Origin: UBA993 sp964436815
GTDB lineage: Bacteria > Bacillota > Dethiobacteria > DTU022
NCBI GenBank assembly: GCA_964436815.1
Contig: CAYTER010000073.1
Span: forward strand, 1 to 8,431
Direction of reading: 5' to 3'
DNA: 8,431 nt
Both the position numbers and the translations under genes were made by a program. Each line of letters begins with the position of its first letter. The first letter of the stretch is position 1. A model generated the notes under the pieces. That model ran no database searches, had not been told where the DNA came from, and saw nothing but the letters and a program-made list of their open reading frames with translations. Shown here piece after piece: positions 6,159 through 8,431 of this stretch.

Positions 6159-6171
6159 TAAAGTTACTTTA
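6159..6171. promoter_or_regulatory. Perfect 13-bp palindrome, putative operator
   Basis: TAAAGT-T-ACTTTA is a perfect 6-1-6 inverted repeat ending 36 nt before the permease ATG. The GT...AC core is reminiscent of GntR-family operators (LldR-type regulators often control lactate permease genes). Its one-base centre is shorter than the usual GntR spacing, so the family assignment is only a suggestion. Confidence 0.4.
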
Positions 6172-6193
6172 CTGCAAACAATCCCGGAGCGCT

Positions 6194-6199
6194 AAGAGG
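6194..6199 (+). promoter_or_regulatory. Ribosome binding site deciding the permease start
   Basis: AAGAGG lies 8 nt before ATG 6208. The in-frame GTG 6199 and TTG 6202 overlap it or lie too close, so the ATG is preferred. Confidence 0.6.
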
Positions 6200-6207
6200 T
6201 GTTGATT

Positions 6208-7893
6208 ATGGCGACCATTATCCCCAGCGGTTTAGCTGCCTTGATTGCCGCTCTGCCCATTTTTATAACCCTGATTCTGCTCGCCGGACTGATGTGGCCG
6301 GCCAAGCGGGTTATGCCCCTTTCCTGGCTAAGCGCAGCCCTGCTTGGGTTATTGATCTGGCGGATGGATCTTAACCGGGTGCTCGCTGCAAGCCTTGAAG
6401 GATTCCTCGGGGCACTAAATATTATGATTATTGTCTTTGGCGCCATTTTGCTGATGAATACCCTGAAGAACAGCGGCTCCTTAAATGTTATTTCACAGGT
6501 CTTTTACCAGATTAGCAGGGATCGCAGGATTCAGGCGATTATCATCGGCTGGATGTTCAGCTCTTTTATCGAGGGAGCGGCCGGTTTTGGCACACCGGCT
6601 GCTCTGGCCGCCCCATTGCTGGTGGGGATCGGTTTTCCACCGCTTGCTGCGGCGATGATCACCTTGATGTTTAACAGCACTGCAGTTGTTTTCGGGGCGG
6701 TAGGCACTACGATTATGGTCGGCATCGGCAACTCGGTCGATGGCCTGCTGGGTGCAGGACAGGCTTTAAGTACCATGCTGCATCATACCGGGGTATGGGC
6801 TTCCATCATTAATTCCGTTTTCGGTTCGATCATGCCGCTTTTCGCCATCTGCCTGATGACCCGCTATTTCGGTAAAAACCGCTCATTTCGCGAGGGGTTT
6901 AAGGTTGCGCCTTTTGCCATGCTGGCCGGATTTTCTTTCACCATACCCTCGATCATCATTGCCTATTTTCTCGGACCTGAACTGCCCTCAGTAATCAGCG
7001 GAGCCCTGGGGCTGGTGATTCTGATTACAGCGGCAAGGAAAGGTTATTTAATCCCTCAAGAGGAGTGGGATTTCCCTGAACCTGGAACTGCTAAAGGGCA
7101 CCTTAATTGGGACAGCCAGGTAGAGCAACCTTTGCCGCAGGGTAAAGAGCAGATGAGTCTCCTGAGAGCAATCCTGCCCTATCTGTTGGTCATCCTGATC
7201 CTGGTCATAACCCGCCTGCCATTTTTGGGCATCCGTCAGTATTTAACCGGTTGGACCGTAAGCTGGTTAAACATTTTAGGGGAACAGGGGGTATCTTACA
7301 GCTTCCAGCCGCTCTATATTCCGGGGATTATCCCTTTTATTCTCGTCGCCCTGCTGACTTGGAAGCTGCATAACATGAGCCTTAAGAGCGTTAAGCAGGC
7401 CTGGTCAACCACCCTGACCCAGGTTAAACCGGCGGCGGTTGCCCTGCTTTTTGCCGTAGCGATGGTGCGGATCCTGGTTCAATCCTGGGATAACAGTTCT
7501 GGTTTGGCGAGCATGCTCTTAACCATGTCTGCTTACGCCGCTGAACAGATTGGGTCCGCCTGGCCGCTTTTCTCCCCGCTGCTTGGGGTGCTGGGGGCTT
7601 TTGTTTCCGGTTCAAATACGGTATCAAACCTGCTTTTTGCCGGTTTTCAGTTTGGGGTGGCGGAAACTTTAAATATCTCCCGGACCTTAACTTTAAGCCT
7701 GCAGACTGTTGGAGGAGCAATTGGCAATATGATCTGCATCCATAATATTGTTGCGGTCTGTGCGGTGGTGGGCATTATCGGCTCAGAGGGCTTAATTGTG
7801 AAGCACAACATCATCCCGGCGCTGCTTTATGCTTTTACTGTAGGCATCATCGGTTACCTGCTGATTAATTTAAGCCTCGTGGCAATTTATTAG
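6208..7893 (+). CDS. lctP: LctP-family lactate/glycolate permease
   Basis: This 561-residue integral membrane protein belongs to the L-lactate permease family (TC 2.A.14), secondary carriers that import L- or D-lactate and often glycolate with protons. Hydrophobic segments run through the whole length, consistent with 12 or more helices. The first, at about 8-30, acts as a signal anchor. Two family hallmarks are present: SSFIEGAAGFGTPAALAAP (about 118-136), followed by FNSTAVVFGAVGTT, and SGSNTVSNLLFAGFQ (467-481). A hydrophilic loop at about 280-315 (EEWDFPEP onward) separates the two halves. Length is normal for the family and the gene is intact. ATG 6208 is chosen because of AAGAGG 8 nt upstream. 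It is divergent from the SCP2-ThDP-dehydrogenase operon. No lactate dehydrogenase genes (lldEFG, lctD with etfAB) are adjacent, so the substrate could be another short 2-hydroxy acid. Confidence 0.93.
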   Translation: MATIIPSGLAALIAALPIFITLILLAGLMWPAKRVMPLSWLSAALLGLLIWRMDLNRVLAASLEGFLGALNIMIIVFGAILLMNTLKNSGSLNVISQVFYQISRDRRIQAIIIGWMFSSFIEGAAGFGTPAALAAPLLVGIGFPPLAAAMITLMFNSTAVVFGAVGTTIMVGIGNSVDGLLGAGQALSTMLHHTGVWASIINSVFGSIMPLFAICLMTRYFGKNRSFREGFKVAPFAMLAGFSFTIPSIIIAYFLGPELPSVISGALGLVILITAARKGYLIPQEEWDFPEPGTAKGHLNWDSQVEQPLPQGKEQMSLLRAILPYLLVILILVITRLPFLGIRQYLTGWTVSWLNILGEQGVSYSFQPLYIPGIIPFILVALLTWKLHNMSLKSVKQAWSTTLTQVKPAAVALLFAVAMVRILVQSWDNSSGLASMLLTMSAYAAEQIGSAWPLFSPLLGVLGAFVSGSNTVSNLLFAGFQFGVAETLNISRTLTLSLQTVGGAIGNMICIHNIVAVCAVVGIIGSEGLIVKHNIIPALLYAFTVGIIGYLLINLSLVAIY

Positions 7894-7937
7894 CAGCAGG
7901 GGTGATTTTATCATAGTGCAGCGGAAACGAGTGACGA

Positions 7938-8372
7938 TTACTGCTGAGCGCTCCCATATTTTTCTTCTAAATAATCAATAGTGGCGCGTATAATTCTTTT
8001 TAACGCATTTAGGTCGATGTCGGAAAGTTTTTTAACATAGATGCAGGCTTTTCCCATTTTGTATTTCCCCAAATCTTTTAGTAAATGCTCATGGACGGGG
8101 TCTCCTGAATATACATAAAGCGAGATGGCCGCCTTGCGGGGTGAAAAGCCTACTAAAGGCCAATCTCCTTCCTGCCTGCTTCTATCCGACTTATAGTGAT
8201 ATTGGCCGAACCCGATAATCGAAGCGCCCCACATTTTGGGCGGATGTCCGGTAACCTCCTGCATCAATTTCACAAGCTCAAAACTATCTTCGCGCTTTTG
8301 CTCGGTATTAGCGAAAGATTTAATAAATTCATTGACATCTGCATCGGTTTGCCTGGTCTTTAGTTCTGCCAT
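7938..8372 (-). CDS. DUF1801 domain protein
   Basis: This 144-residue cytoplasmic protein has the DUF1801 (YdhG-like) fold, whose function is unknown. Recognisable family features are KMWGASIIGFGQYHYKS (about 46-62), the aromatic/Pro-rich GDWPLVGFSPRKAAISLYVY (about 68-87), and the C-terminal LGKYKMGKACIYVKKLSDID (about 101-120) followed by a terminal helix. The ATG at 8372 has GGGAGG (8385-8380) 7 nt upstream. A TTG 15 nt further upstream is in frame but overlaps that site and is rejected. It is convergent to the permease gene, with 44 bp between the two stops and no clear terminator in the gap. It is probably a single-gene unit unrelated to the hydroxy-acid cluster. Confidence 0.82.
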   Translation of the reverse strand: MAELKTRQTDADVNEFIKSFANTEQKREDSFELVKLMQEVTGHPPKMWGASIIGFGQYHYKSDRSRQEGDWPLVGFSPRKAAISLYVYSGDPVHEHLLKDLGKYKMGKACIYVKKLSDIDLNALKRIIRATIDYLEEKYGSAQQ

Positions 8373-8416
8373 ATTAATACCTCCCAAGGGTTATTCTATC
8401 TTAAACCAATCTATCA

Positions 8417-8431
8417 GGGGGACGGGGTTTT
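8417..8431. repeat. G-rich motif at window edge, possible arm of a palindromic repeat
   Basis: The last 15 bases read GGGGGACGGGGTTTT. From memory, Peptococcaceae-type genomes carry short palindromes with this G5ACG4 arm followed by a T-run and the complementary arm, often near REP-associated transposases. Only one arm is inside the window, so the call depends on sequence to the right. Confidence 0.3.

Larger units (their letters stand above)
5915..6207. promoter_or_regulatory. Divergent intergenic region of SCP2 operon and permease
   Basis: This 293-bp AT-rich region separates two divergent units and must carry both promoters. For the permease, TTGACC (6000-6005) with GATAGT (6022-6027), 16-nt spacing, is a moderate plus-strand candidate that would give a leader of about 175 nt. 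I found no convincing minus-strand promoter. Close to the permease start lies the 13-bp palindrome at 6159-6171. GTTTAAT and ATTAAC (within 6134-6151) form a weaker inverted repeat just before it. The arrangement suggests that one regulator may control both sides; no regulator gene is in the window. Confidence 0.4.

Noticed and set aside
7894..7937. Possible terminator between permease and DUF1801 genes
   Set aside because: Only a 4-bp stem (TGAT/ATCA) is visible, with no GC stem and no T-run on either strand.

Overview
The window looks like chromosomal DNA of an anaerobic, low-to-mid GC Firmicute, perhaps of the Peptococcaceae/Desulfotomaculum/Pelotomaculum type. The pointers are strong purine-rich Shine-Dalgarno sites (AAGGAGG, GGGAGG, AGGAGA) before nearly every gene, the combination of a lactate-type permease, a small SCP2 protein and a ThDP enzyme, and a G-rich sequence at the right edge that resembles repeats I recall from such genomes. 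The genus is a guess, because the window has no rRNA or other phylogenetic marker.

Left part (1-687): no convincing protein gene. It holds three hairpins, two of them terminator-like, then a strong sigma-A-type promoter (TTGACT, 17 nt, TATATT) and a large imperfect palindrome directly before the first gene. Then comes a two-gene type IV toxin-antitoxin/abortive infection module, abiEi (688-1323) and abiEii (1320-2183), overlapping by ATGA. In the same reading frame, immediately after the abiEii stop codon, lies a broken piece of a fold-III PLP-dependent decarboxylase of the diaminopimelate decarboxylase type (about 2184-2426, two internal stop codons). A cluster of nested inverted repeats follows (2505-2562). 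This looks like an accessory insertion with decayed DNA at its right border.

Middle part (2589-5914, minus strand): a probable three-gene operon, transcribed right to left. It encodes a small SCP2-like lipid/acyl-binding protein, an acetolactate-synthase-like ThDP-dependent enzyme and a zinc-dependent medium-chain dehydrogenase. Divergent from it, across a 293-bp intergenic region with a perfect 13-bp palindrome, is an LctP-family lactate/glycolate permease (6208-7893, plus). The simplest joint reading is uptake of a 2-hydroxy acid (lactate, glycolate or a relative), C-C bond chemistry on the derived 2-oxo acid or acyl compound by the ThDP enzyme, and NAD-dependent oxidation or reduction of the carbonyl or alcohol product. 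The exact substrate cannot be read from the sequence.

Right part: convergent to the permease is a small DUF1801 protein gene (7938-8372, minus). The window ends inside a G-rich motif (GGGGGACGGGG) that may be one arm of a palindromic repeat.

Several starts are set by Shine-Dalgarno position rather than maximal open frame: abiEi 688, ThDP enzyme 5488, permease 6208 and DUF1801 8372.
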